NCBI GenBank assembly: GCA_963969595.1
Contig: OZ018415.1
Location: forward strand, 930,001-994,000
Reading direction: 5' to 3'
Length of the DNA stretch: 64,000 nt
From: Neckera pumila
Lineage: Eukaryota; Streptophyta; Bryopsida; Hypnales; Neckeraceae
The translations under genes were made by a program, and so were the position numbers. Under the pieces are notes generated by a model. The model was given only the letters and a program-made list of their open reading frames with translations, did not search any database and was not told where the DNA came from. Shown here piece after piece: positions 35,740 through 47,764 of the stretch (positions are counted from its first letter, which is position 1; each line of letters starts with the position of its first letter).

Positions 35740-38485
35740 ATGGCTTTGCGCCTGGAGAGTACGTGCGTATCAGGAGCTTCTTCGCTGGCGTCGCGATTTC
35801 GAAGCTCCAAGCAACCAAGGGGTTTGAATGTTGCCGGGTTGAATGGGGGGAGGGGGAGGAGTGGAGGAGCGGGGGGGTCCAGGCTGGTGGCAGTGCGGGC
35901 AGTGAAGGAAGTGCATGTCAGGGAAGGCGGTATTCTGCCCTCGGGGGAATGGCCCGAGAGCTTCTCCATGCTGAACTACGAGGATCTGAGCAACTACTAT
36001 GAGCCGGATTTGTTCAAGCCGGAGGTGCGTGCGTGGCAATGATCGCGTCTTTCTTCTCTTTCTCTTTTGTTTCGGAGCTTATTGAATTCGGGAAGTTTAG
36101 TAATACATTGTTGTTGCAAAGTGTCGGCCGATGCATGTATAAGAGCAAGCACTATGAGCCGGAGTTGTTTAAGCCGGAGCTTTGTGCGTGGCGTTGTGGG
36201 CTTCTTTTCTTCTCTTTTTTCATTCGTTTTCGGAGCTCATTGAATTCGTGAACTTTGATGGTACAATGTTGTTGCGAAGTGGCGTCCGATGCGTTTAATT
36301 GTCAACTTTAGTTGTTGCGATTTCCTCATCTGGTTTCTTGTCTTTGAGAAGAGACTTGGTGTAGATGGAGGATGTCTATGAGAAGCTTAATAGACTTTAT
36401 CAATGGTAGTCGTTGTAAGCCTGAATCTTTTACTTGGAAAATTGGAATTGGAATCAGCTCAACGTTGATTGATTTCCCGAACTTAAATTTTCTGAAACTT
36501 TCTTCTTTTCTCCTGAGGAGTTTCTTATTAGCTCTTTCGCAATGTTATTAATGGCAATAGAGCAAGCCAACATACAGGCTGCATGTAAACATTTAACAGA
36601 ATCAATATGGTGGTTTTGTATTGTTAGGTCGGTAGCAGTGGATCTCTGAAGAATGCTGCTGGTCGTTTTCAGTTGGTCCTTTTTACATCTTCTGATGATT
36701 AATAAATTGTTTTGGAAAGTTCAATGAGCTTCTATTGACTCTTCGCTATCTTGTTAATGACAAGATGGTAGGCCACATACAAAATTTGAGCTAAACCTTT
36801 GATAGAATCAGAGTGATTGAATTTGATCCTCTGGCGCGGCAGTGGACCTCGATCTAAAGAATGTTTGTATCAAGTTAAGCATTTGCAGTGATGCTTTTGT
36901 GGTGATTATTATTATTTTGGGGGTAATGTCGCTTACTAATTGCTCACGTAAGCTCTTCTTTTCTGATTTCCAGGCACAGCCCGATAAAATCTTGGCTGAA
37001 GTGATGTCAAAAATAATGCACATAGCATATCCGGACCAGGCTCTCCAAGAAGTGGATCACTGTTTTTCTGAGATTTCTGGCCTTCCGGTGGTCGATGAAG
37101 CTTACAGGTGCCTTGGAGTTTTATCCAGAAAGGATCGGTTCAAAGCATCAGACGTATGCGCCTAATCATCCAACGTGCCTAGCAGAGTGGGAAATTGGCT
37201 GTCATTACTGATCAGTGTATGTTGTGAATTCTCATTGGTTGTGTTACCTTGTCTTTTGGAACAGATTCCACTACCATGTGGCCCTAAAGACTCTTAGGTC
37301 CTTGTTTTCACTATTGCACAACCCCTTAAATTTTGTATAATGTGCGTGATGAAAAATCGGGTTGACACAGACAAACACATTTTCACATGTTTCTGAATTT
37401 TTGATACATGGTCAATTAATTGGGAAGGTAATGGCACTCGGGTATCAAATCTGCAAAGTTTTCTAGAGAGTACTCTTTGACAATCTACCCTTCAAACTGT
37501 TATTACACGGGGTATATTAATTACTGTTCTTTGTTGGGTGGCACTGCTGACAAGGGGTTGCTATGTTTTGAATTGTGGGGCGACAGTTGACAGCGAAAGT
37601 GAAGGATGTCATGAGCTCTCCAGCGATCACCTTATCTGTAGAAAAGACCGTCTGTGGTACGTTCAGTTTAAGTCCAGGAAAATATTATGTACCACGCAGG
37701 ACAGGGTCATTTTAACAATTTGACATGAAAAGCTTGCATTCGCACGATGCACTTCGCTCTGTTCAAAGTGGAACTCACCGTAACGTGACAGAAAGAGTAA
37801 AAGTTAAATAACGTTGGATGCTCACAAGGTATCTGTACTTGATGCAGAGGCTGCAGTGCTTATGCTGAAAAACAAGGTCCATCGTATTCCAGTGGTTAAT
37901 GACAAGCAGCAAGTTGTTGGTAAGTGCAGTGCTAATTCGTTGTGGTCAGAGCTCAGAATTTGTATATTCTCAAGTCCAGAAACACTCATCTACAATCACA
38001 AGTTAAAACAAATCACACCTGCACATTGACCGCTTTTTATTTGTTACTTCTCTTGTTACTGGTTACGAGTCACTAGTCCGAGTTAGACAAGCTTTGAAAA
38101 GAGACATACGGATAGCACCTACTACTACCTACACATGTCAGTAGAACTAACGTCAATTTCATTATGTTGGTGGAAATTCATAACATTGGCACTTTACAGA
38201 CAAGAGTGTAGAGACTTCAATCTACAGCAGCCCTAGTTTTTAGAGTTGATTGTCACAAATATGGCTCTCTGAACGTAACAGACTTACGTTATCTACCTCC
38301 ATAGTCTTTATTCACAATAATCTTACGGTCAATATTCCATTTTTGTTTACCATACTGTCACAAGGTGACATAACGATCAATCCTCTGTGTAACCATCATG
38401 TTTTTCTAAACTGTGTGCTGTGTTCACTCTTGCAGGTATCGTGACGAGAACCGACATATTCACGGCCATGGAAGGAGGAGCTTAA
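35740..38485 (+). CDS. Plastid-type CBS-pair protein, copy 1, 218 aa, five exons
   Basis: The exons are 35740-36024, 36974-37153, 37587-37656, 37848-37919 and 38436-38485; phases fit and all junctions are GT-AG. Exon 1 gives a Ser/Arg/Gly-rich N-terminus of about 60 residues without acids, like a chloroplast transit peptide, then the block LPSGEWPESFSMLNYEDLSN. CBS domain 1 spans exon 2 (ILAEVMSK...GLPVVDEAYRCLGVLSRKDR). CBS domain 2 spans exons 3-5 (KVKDVMSSPAITLSVEKTV, then HRIPVVNDKQQVVGIVTRTD). CBS pairs bind adenosyl ligands; in plant plastids stand-alone CBSX proteins regulate thioredoxins, but this protein has a different N-terminal block and its partner is unknown. It is a tandem paralogue of the gene at 39820. 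A partial duplicate of the exon 1/intron 1 junction lies within its first intron. Confidence 0.88.
35996..36290 (+). repeat. Tandem duplication across the exon 1-intron 1 junction
   Basis: Copy 1 (about 35996-36140) covers the last codons of exon 1, the donor and the start of intron 1. Copy 2 (about 36151-36290) repeats 'actatgagccggagttgttt', a 'cggagct.attgaattcg' block and 'acaatgttgttgcgaagtg'. In copy 2 the donor GAG|GTGCGT has become GAGCTTTGTG, so it should not splice there. Confidence 0.75.
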
Positions 38486-39819
38486 ACTGGTAGCTTCTGC
38501 TCTTGTAGCATATGCTTTAGTACTGTGTGTATATTGAAGTGGAAAGCGTGGAATGGTACATAGTTTGCAACACACCAGCACCTGATTGTGAGCCAGTCTC
38601 AGTTTAGTTTGTCACCAGAAAAGGTGCTTGAGATCGAGATTAGCGTGAAAGAAAACAATCTCGTCAACCGAATTTGCCGACTTTTCAACAGAGGTCCAAC
38701 TCCCGTCTAGGGCTTGGTTCCTCTGTCACCATGTAGGTTCACTGTCTGTGAACACAAGCCGTTACTAAAGTTATAAAGAGTTTGCTTTTTTGTGTTTGAG
38801 AAATTTCTTTCTTCCATTCTCAAGAGGGAAAACTCTAGCGTGATTCTGTTGGGATAGTTCTACTAGCTGTGTAATTTGTACCTAGGCAATATTTACCTAC
38901 CTAGATAGTGAATACGACCTTTTGTGCCGCCTCCTGAGCGTGGATTCTATAACAACAACCGGTAGTGTAAATAGGGATTGGTTTATGTCTAGCTTGCTAC
39001 TGGTGGGATGTCAACCCTAAATTGCTGCGTGAGGACAAAAAATGTTCAATGAATGATTTTCAAAGAGTTTGCAAAGACGAATGATAGGTCTCATCCTTCT
39101 AGGGTTAAGGTAGTACACCAAAACCAACAAAGTAAAAAAAGTGACTCCGTGTATCTAAATTTTACATTGTAGCACACCAATTGTACAACATGATATCAAT
39201 TTTGGGTGCAATATTGGTTTTGGGTATACATGCCCTAAGTAGATTGTTTTTATTTGTAAGTTGGGTGCATACTAGGGTTGTTAAAGCAAAACTGTTCAAA
39301 AAAGCATATTCAGAACTGTTATCCGAAACTTTATTAGAATCAATTTGGTACCCAATGTGCAAATCATAAGGTCCTACACCCTTAGTGTGTGCAATGTGTG
39401 AACGTTTGAATTGAGATTTCCAAGTTTGCCCCTTTATTAGGGCTTCCGTGTCATTTAGCTGTTATGGGTCATGATTCCCACAAAAAGCCGTCCTGGCAGA
39501 TCCCCAAATATCCTCTGAGGGTATTTTAGACGAACTTGGGTGGATGAAAATTGAACTCTCCATCCACATTATTATCACGGATACCTTCAGATACGGATGA
39601 GAGCGAGGACCCCAATGAAGACGTGTCGAGACAGGAAGCATCCATCCACGTGATATCATTCATCCGAAAGTTCGAGAATTCATCCATCATGGCCTCTCTC
39701 AGGGACTCCGCCTCAGATGTCCAGATTTCCAGTACAGAACAGGAAATTCGCACTTGCGGCTTTTAGCTCTGCCTCCATCGCCATAGTCCCGTGATCTGAT
39801 CGCCGCGAAGCTCGTCGCC
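38486..39819 (+). other. Spacer between the CBS paralogues
   Basis: It includes the presumed 3' untranslated region of copy 1 and the promoter of copy 2. A decayed D-type end (CATCCTTCTAGGG-TTAAGG) lies at about 39090-39107. ORFs at 39162-39766 show no family features. Confidence 0.4.
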
Positions 39820-42800
39820 ATGGCCACCGTCGCGTCCGCCGTCGCCTTCTCGGGCCCCGTAGCTCCCGTTTGCGCTTCGCAGGGCTGCAATCGGTCCAGT
39901 ATTTGGAGCTTCAGCTCAGTTTTGGCGATGCCGGGGAAGAAGGTGCAGGGGCCAAGTGCGAGGGGGAAGCTTATTGTTAGAGCAGGGGAGAGTGTGGACG
40001 TGGACGTGGACGTGAAGGAAGCCGGAGTCAAGGGCGACGTCCTGCCGTCTGGAGAGTGGCCCGAGAGTTTTTCCATGCTGAACTATGAGGACTTGTCCAA
40101 GTATTACGAAGGCGTTCTTTTTAAGGCCGAGGTTTGTGCTGACCTAATTCTGTGTGTGCTGGGAATGCTGTCTCTATGATTGATTTGATCTTGGCCTTTA
40201 AGTGTTTCTGTGCATGTTTAAGCCACTTCCTGGTGTTTCTGAGTTTCTGAACTTTCACTTTGAAGTGTGGTTAGTGTGCTTTGATGCCGCAATGGCGTAA
40301 TTGAGGCTAAGCGGTTGTGTGGCGGTGAATTCTATCTAGGTTATTCTTTTTGATTGATTCGATCTCGGCCACAAGTGTTTCTACCTGTGTTTAAGCCACT
40401 TCCTGGAGTTTCTGAACATTGACTTGAAGTGTAGTGTGTGTGCTTGGATGCCACTATAACGAATAATTGAGGGCAAGCTGATTGTGTGTTGGATGTCTTA
40501 AGTTAGCTCTCTTAAGTGTGATCAACTTGCTCTGGGAGCCAATTGAGCTTGGTCTCCACCTGATGAGACATTTTAGTGTCTTGGCAGAGTTTCCTTCTGA
40601 AGCGTGGCCTGATTTGTAAGAACTGCAATATATTGGGGATTAGGATTCTGAAACTGCTATGCACGTGCCTGCTATGTTGCCAGAGTATGGAACGTCAGTG
40701 TCCTAGTTAGTGTAATGCAGGTTGTAAGTGAGGTTTTTCCTTGTAAGCTGGCACGGTTAGTGCTACTTGGGGTCTTAAGTTACTTCCTGTAGCTCTCTTA
40801 AGTCTTGGGACTGGTCAAGTTGCTTTGAGAGGCGATTGTGCTTGATATTGAGCTTGGTCACTCCTGATGAGACGTATGAATGTTTGACAGAGCTTCTTAG
40901 GATGCATGCCAGTTTTTAAGAACTTCAATCTTTTGGTTAGGATTGTGAGACTGCCACGCGTGTGTTTGTTATGTTACGTATATCTATAAGCGTCAAAACT
41001 GGCATCTGAGCATGTTTCTTATTATTATTCCGCATTGTTTTTTGTCGGATCTTGAGAGAGGATCCAATGCATCATTGCGTGTGATTTTTGGACGTCGTAT
41101 GCATAAACTCCGAACATTCAAAGTGCTGATTCTAGGTTTTCCTAAAATCGACCATAGACTCTCATATTGAGGTCGTGCACCTTTTAGTTAAGAATCTCTA
41201 GGGGTTGCTTTTTGTAACGGAGGCAATAAGATGTACATTTTTTTGGGCTGGGGATTGGGGCGTTAGTGTTTTAGTTCGTGTAATGCAGGTTGCAAGTAAA
41301 GGCTTTTCGTGGTTAACTGGCATAATCTACAAGGATAATCTCCTTTGTTCGTCTGCGTCTTGGTCGTGTTGTTGGTTTCATTGTGCAGCTGGTTCTCACC
41401 GAATTTGTAGCTCTTTATAATTCGGTCGTGATTTCAAATATCTTGCCTGGTGTTTTTATCCCAGAGTTACAAGGTCCTGTTTCAGCTAATGTGCGACCCA
41501 TCCCTCAGAGTTCGAGTGCGGCTTTTGGGGGAAGGTGGCCCATAGAAACAAGCTGCTGCTACAGATAGTCATGAAAGAGATCGAGCACAGTATTTTCGAT
41601 CCTCCGATTCACTTCGATGTTGGTTTTGTTACTCCAGGCACAGCCGGATACGCATTTGGCAGATGTGATGTCAAAGACCATCACCACTGCTTTCCCCGAA
41701 CAACTTCTGGAGGAGATCGACCACCATTTTGCTGTCATTTCTGGACTTCCAGTCATTGATTCTGATCACAAATGTATTGGGGTTCTTTCGAAGAAGGACC
41801 GAGGAAAAGCACCAGATGTGAGCATTTGATGCATTTTCCTTGTCTAATTTGTTTCTTGATACAATGTTGCACCTTCTTGCTTGGTATGAGAAGGAGCATG
41901 AATGGTTTTGATTGTAGATAAATCAGTTATTGATCACTCTTCGATGTGTGGGTAACAGTTGAAAGTTAAAGTCAAGGACGTAATGACCTCTCCAGCAATC
42001 ACATTATCTGCGAATAAGATCGTCTCTGGTAAGCTAAAGTCTTTATATGTCTTTTTTAACCAATTTTTATGGAGTGCAAGCTCATAAGAGCAAAAAAATT
42101 GAGTTTGGAAGATCCTTATATCTAGTTTGTGGAACACCTGGTTATTGTAGCTTCATTTAAAATTATGCATGAAGCTACTCTGTCCATTCAAGTCCTGGCA
42201 TTCCATGTATACTTTCATGCATGACTTTACAACAGTGAAACTTTTGGATTGCTGAATCTTTTCTTTTCTTTTTCGCAGACGCAGCAATCTTGATGCTGAA
42301 GAACAAGATCCACCGAATTCCTATTGTGAATGATTCCAGCCAAGTCGTGGGTGAGTCTCAGTATATACCTATGCAGTGGGTACATGGCAGCACTTCGCAT
42401 TGATTGCCGCTGTGGATTTTCAGCTAAAATAGTTTCCTGTTCTCTTGAAGATGAGTCTATCAAACTGGTAATTTGTGCATGTTAACCCTTAGCATACAAG
42501 TCAAAAATTGAAAATTCACTTTGGAAGCTAACAGTTGATTATAGTAACTTTCTATCGTTAAAAAATGTAATGTATGATCTATTGTTACCTTCCGTGAAGC
42601 TTAATGATCTATGTCAACTTTTATAGTCTTGGAATCGGACACTTTGGCCATTGGGCACTTTCAGGTTAAATGGTGGTGTGTATTCTATAACGTGGATAGT
42701 GGATAGCTCTCTTCCTACAACGAGATATATTTTGGACGAACAATAGTCAAAGCTGAATTGTACGGATATGTCCTGCCTGTCCAGGTATCGTGACAAGGAC

Positions 42801-42840
42801 TGATATATTCAATGCTATGGAAGGAGGCAAGGACAAGTAG
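39820..42840 (+). CDS. Plastid-type CBS-pair protein, copy 2, 229 aa, five exons
   Basis: The exons are 39820-40131, 41638-41817, 41959-42028, 42279-42350 and 42785-42840, the same five-exon plan and phases as copy 1. The N-terminal 50 residues (Ala/Ser/Lys-rich, MATVASAVAFSG...) form a probable transit peptide but share little with copy 1. An Asp/Val run (VDVDVDVKEAG) follows, then the conserved LPSGEWPESFSMLNYEDLSK block. CBS 1 is LADVMSKTITTAF...GLPVIDSDHKCIGVLSKKDR. CBS 2 is KVKDVMTSPAITLSANKIV with HRIPIVNDSSQVVGIVTRTD. The end is FNAMEGGKDK, three residues longer than copy 1. The first intron (about 1.5 kb) is made of internal duplications. Role as for copy 1: adenosyl-ligand sensing in the plastid is inferred from the family. 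Confidence 0.88.
40177..40985 (+). repeat. Nested tandem duplications in intron 1 of CBS copy 2
   Basis: Pair one is about 40177-40325 and 40351-40490, sharing 'tttaagccacttcctgg.gtt' and the 'ttgaagtgt' block. Pair two is about 40497-40695 and 40787-40985, sharing 'gtagctctcttaagt' (or close), 'cctgatgagac' and 'aggatt.tga.actgc'. A further similar piece ('gtgtaatgcaggttg') recurs near 40711 and 41277. All are well diverged. Confidence 0.65.
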
Positions 42841-45203
42841 ACTTTGCGATGCTTTTCTCTGAATGGGATGTGAAACTCCAGCGGTACATATTGTGATGGA
42901 CGATCAATCATCCATATGAGGTTTAGCTGCCTGATCTGTGTCTTCTGCAAACAGCTGGTTGAGAGGAGGAACGCAGGAAATGTACTTTGACAGAGACGGT
43001 TTGATTTGCTACAGTATCTTGTGATTCCCTGAAGAGCCATGTAGATTTGGTGGGTCCCCAACCCGCGCTTGCGTAAATAGAAACCTTGTCGGATGCTACT
43101 GGTGTGCTGGAATCTTGACGAAGTATGAGTAAGGACAAGGACCATAAATGAACTTGCTTCTTGTGATTCTGATCGGGGGGTGATCGTTTCGATGGATTCG
43201 CTTAAACCCAGTGATGTACTCATCGGTATGAAGTTTCCATTGAACACTCCTGTTGAGCAGGATTTGAAATTGGAAGCAGTCTGGATGTATTTTTCTCTTC
43301 CCATCGGCTGCTTTATGTTTTTCTGATGTTTAGCTGTGTTTCTTGTGTTTATTTGTAGTAAGTTTTTCTACTTCTATTTTTTGGTTACAAAATGTATGAG
43401 CTGAATTCTGGAGTTTATTTGGCGACAGAAGAAGCACTGTCTGCTGCAAGGAGTTGCCCATGTACTCTCTGCTCGTATGGACTGCGTCTTCTAACATATT
43501 TTGTCCAACAGACGAGCAATGCTTTCGTTGTCGTACTAGTAAATACTTTATTCATCAATCTCAGCAATATGCATACGTTTATATGATAATACTGCATGCT
43601 CAACTGTACATGTCTCAAAGTGAGGTATCTAGACAAAATTATCATCCAAATTTCAATCCCATTCAGGGCGGATTTCCATGTATGAGAATTTGCCAAACTT
43701 TGCAGAAAAGGCAAGATTTTTTGGAACTTTGCATGGAAGTGTGCAATGTGTGCAAGAGGAGAATCGGAATTGTTGATTGGCAAATCGTTGTGAGAAGTTT
43801 TTGAAAAGTGGGGGAGACAACTTTGTGACTTCAGGAAAATTAACTTTAACATTGAATTTAACTTTTGGGTTGCTTTTACTTTGACAAGGCAAGGCTACTC
43901 CCACAATTTTATTTCTTTTATTTCTTCCTACTCACGTGGAAGTATAAACATTGTGGACCTCAAAAAACTTTAAAAAACAACTTGTTTTGGAATTCTTTGG
44001 ATTTTGACGCAATCAATCTTGATTTTGGAAAACTTGAAAACTATTTTTGTTTTGGATTTGGAAAACTTGAAAATTGTTTATGGTTTAGATTTTTTGTATT
44101 TTGACACAATCAATTTTGATTCTAGAAAACTTGAAAATTATTTTTATTTTGGATTTTGACAAACTACTGGTGTCCAAGGTCTAGGATAAAAATGTGCATA
44201 GTATTAATCAACAAGGAAGTAGACATATTATGTGGGGTTAAACTAAATCATCAAGAATTAAAGTATTGACACAAATAATTGAAGATTTTGATATGGATTT
44301 TTGAGTTTGAGAACTAATGATGTCAACAATTTTCAAGGTTTAATTAGAGGTCAACATGACTAAAGAGTATGTTGGAGGAAGATTCAATAATAGACCTAGA
44401 TGCCAAGTTTTGTGCTGTGTGAAAGTTTATTCCAAAGAGTGTTTAGATTTGTAACATGAATCTAAACTAGGTTCAAATCTACAATTGAGAGTAAATGTAG
44501 AAACTAGGTTCAAGGATGCAATTGGGTGTATATACCAATGGATTCAAAGTAACTCCATGTTCTGCATGAATCAAATGCCATACGTTTTTGGATCACATTT
44601 ACATGCCTCCAAGAGAGTTAAAAAAAAAATCTTAACTGTAAATGTCTACCGTAGGGTCAAATTACAGGGTCAAATTTTCACTGCCACAAAATAGGGTCAA
44701 AATTACATTGAGTTTATATAAACATTCGAAAGTATAGCTACTTTGCACTTCCCAAGAGGCTCTTGGCAATGGCACTTATTCATGAACCACAGACGTACAA
44801 TACAATTACAATCCTTCCAATTTATTGCAAACAATCAATCTACACACGAAATCCACGCCAATTCGCATGAACCTGACACCTATGATTTACGGATAACAAT
44901 TCGAGGTCCAGTGGTTTACACACTGACCAATGTGTTACCCAACTCTGTATAATTGGGAATCACCTGCAAATGAGCACAAATGTGTTGGGACATGTTTACA
45001 ATAAGAAAACTACAAACTCAATTCTCCAGTCCAAGCATTCAGAGATGACCTACACTAACAAAATGAAGTATGAAAAGGTATAGAAAGCGGAGCAACATTC
45101 TTAGTTCGAGAATGTACGGAACAAAACATTCAGACCTCCAGAACATGCTTACCAAACACCCTGGTCCAGCGAAAACCACAAAGTTCGGATTTGGGAAGAG
45201 CAT
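42841..45203. other. Spacer between CBS copy 2 and OEP7
   Basis: It holds the presumed 3' untranslated region of CBS copy 2 to about 43330. An imperfect tandem repeat at about 43997-44165 has 'gaaaacttgaaaa' three times with 'caatcaat.ttgatt' blocks. The ORFs (for example 42747-43304 minus and 43415-43852 minus) lack recognisable domains and overlap on both strands. Confidence 0.45.
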
Positions 45204-45482
45204 TCACGGAAGCTTGGAACTGCTGGACTGGTTCTTTTCCAAATCCTCCAATGCGTCTTGAACTTCATCTTCGAGAGTTTTAGGACGAGGCGGGGAACTC
45301 TCGTCCAGTTCGTCATCGGGGTCGTAATCAGGGTCCAGCTCACGGTTCATGGCTGCCCTTCCTGCGGCCAAGTAAGGCTTGAAGGCCAATTCGATGGTGG
45401 CCCAGCCTGCTACAAGTGCAGCCACCGTGATCAACACATTGGTTAACACGCTCCGCTCGCGCCGCTCATTCCTTTTCCCCAT
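45204..45482 (-). CDS. OEP7: Chloroplast outer envelope protein OEP7-type
   Basis: A single-exon gene encodes 92 aa, starting at ATG 45482 (GCAGCCATGGGG). The frame is open 8 codons further up only through a TTG. OEP7 is a signal-anchored protein of the outer plastid envelope, with one membrane helix followed by a basic C-flanking region that directs it to the plastid. Here residues 1-10 are MGKRNERRER, the helix is about 11-34 (SVLTNVLITVAALVAGWATI), and ELAFKPYLAAGRAAMNRELD with PDYDPDDEL follows. The MGK start, GW-IE-AFKP and DPDD signatures agree with the family. It is longer than the roughly 64-aa angiosperm protein, with an acidic Ser/Pro-rich tail of about 30 residues. A possible acceptor TTACAG|GTATCC upstream near 45545 suggests a 5' leader intron. 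Confidence 0.85.
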   Translation of the reverse strand: MGKRNERRERSVLTNVLITVAALVAGWATIELAFKPYLAAGRAAMNRELDPDYDPDDELDESSPPRPKTLEDEVQDALEDLEKNQSSSSKLP

Positions 45483-47764
45483 GGCTGCTCCAGGAGATGA
45501 TGGCAATATCCGTCCTCTAGAGACGCTTCAAATCCACCGGGATACCTGTAATTAAACCAGAACGACAGGTATAAAAGGTCTGGGTAACCACAGGTGATGT
45601 AACCAATGATTCCACTCAAAATTTGAACTGAGATTTTGTGCACAATTTGCATCAAATGTTCACAGTGATAACCTTGTTGGAAAGCTATTGAAAAGGCCGT
45701 CCAATGAAGAACAATGCACGTTCTAACTCAAAGTATTCAGATCATAGCAAGTAATCAACGGAGTATGCCAGATATAACATCAGAATATACAGAGAACCCA
45801 CAAGCAATTCATTTTGCAGAACCCGTCAACCCCCAAGTTATTTGGCATCGCAGCTGGAAGATATGAATCCGACTTCTTTAAGACGATTTCAATATTTCAA
45901 CATCCCAAAATTAAAACAGCAATTAAAACCCTACGACAGAGTTTAGAACAAACTGAAACCCTAATTTTAAAACGCAACAGTGCAACATTCAGTTCCAAAC
46001 GCCATGTCGAATTCAGACTGTCACAAACCAGCACTGATCCATAGAGACACAACCATAATCCAACCTACGAGCTCAATGTAGAAATGGAAGTCTTACAGAC
46101 ACTCCACTGTCATTCTAGATTCAATAAAACGCGGTCTGCGTAATCTCTCGACACGAATCTCTTCAACTTGCATCGCTAATTCCACCAAAAAAGCATCACT
46201 GGAGCTGCATTAAAATCATTGCCAATCTCGAAATAGAATCACAACCTCGAAATCCCGAAACCAGCTCCAAAGGAAAGCTTAAGAGCTTCCCCAAATATTG
46301 ATGGGCTTCTGAACTCGATTATCTGAACCGTCCCCAAGTCGGTGTTCGGTAGAAGTTGGAAGGCTGGTGAAGCGTGGTATCGCACGCAGTTTTCTATGTC
46401 CAGAACGTGGAGTTGTGGAAACCGCGCAGAATATCGCGCGGTTGTTCCAAATGCATGGAGTGGGAGTCAAGTAAGGGCAGACTTCCATGTCCTAGCAAAA
46501 TTAAAATCTCGCGTTAGTGGAGTGGTCACAATGTCTTCCTATATTGGATAACCTTACATCAATGGACTAAATAGTTTATTATTTTTTCTTCATTTTGTTT
46601 GTTCAAGATATATATTTTTTAAATTTACACATATATTACACTCATTTTACAAAAATAGAAAAGATATCTTTGAGTTTTTACAAATAGAAAAGATACCTAT
46701 TGAAATTTATGTTTTATAGAAAAATAAAATTAATGGGCCTAATAGAACATATTGATTTCTTCATAAAATAATTTTGGTACTGCACTGTAATAAGTTGCAA
46801 TTACAAAGACTTCACATAGGATTTTAAGCGTAGACAATCGGTAGAGTGGTATTTTTTTTCCACGCATGTTTTCCTCACAAGATACACAAATGAATATTTA
46901 ACAAATATGATATTTTCATAAAGTATTTTTATATTGTACTATGATCTCTAAAAAGAGAAGCCAACTAGACACTTGGATTAAGATATATTTCAAAATTAAA
47001 TTCCAATGACAAATTTGTCAAAATATGTACAATCAAGCAACTTAAAAAAGCAAAATAATAACAATAAGATATTGTTGTTGATTGATATAATAACAATTCC
47101 TCATCTATATTTTCAAAATTATTTTATAAAAAAAGCTATTTGTGGCATCCTAGTGGCTTATAATCAAAGAATTAATCTTGTAGTTAGGAATCAAATCAAA
47201 TCTTCATAATCATCAATGAAAAAAAGATAACTACACCTAAAACCAATCCTATGGAATGTCAATAACTATTTTTGGATGAAAAATGAACATTCAACTAGGA
47301 TATTCAAGATGGTGAGCAGTAGAAAAGTTGGAGACCATTTTGGATAATGAATGGATTTCATATATGGTGCTATGGAAATGAGAGTTTCATAAGGACACTT
47401 CTTGGTATTAATTCCTTCAATTTAATCCCTTAGAAAAACAAATATCTGTTGAGTGAACAATAAAAAAATTGCGGTAAGTTCATGTGAAGTCTATTTTGAA
47501 CTGAAATGGATTCAAAAAATTTGACATAAGGTGAGACACTAATCCACTTTAAGAGGAAACAGAATTCGTTAATTGGGGTCTTGCGAGCCTTGGGGGCACT
47601 TCTCATCCAAGCAGCACGCAATATCTCATCCCGTGACAGAATTCGTCCAAATTGCCAACCAGGTTGCTCCGACAGCCTTCTTCTCTGCAGCTTGGTTGCT
47701 GCACCTCGTCTCCGAATTCTCGCTTCACCAGCCCAATCGCCACCTTCGTACCTTTGCTCTTCCT
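45483..47764. other. Spacer between OEP7 and SmF (divergent promoters)
   Basis: 45483-46500 is moderately GC-balanced and probably holds the OEP7 leader and promoter. 46560-47550 is AT-rich with no gene. 47560-47764 is the likely SmF 5' leader. 'gcgttagtggagtggtcaca' near 46511 looks slightly like a tRNA A box but has no B box. Confidence 0.45.

Noticed and set aside
42482..42669. Possible TTAA-bounded element in the last intron of CBS copy 2
   Set aside because: TTAACCCTTAGC and ...TTTCAGGTTAA are present, but inverted similarity beyond the first few bases is too weak.
42747..43304. 185-aa minus-strand ORF
   Set aside because: It overlaps the last exon and 3' region of CBS copy 2 on the other strand and has no recognisable domain.
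46505..46560. tRNA-like A box (gcgttagtggagtggtca)
   Set aside because: No B box, acceptor pairing or anticodon arm follows.
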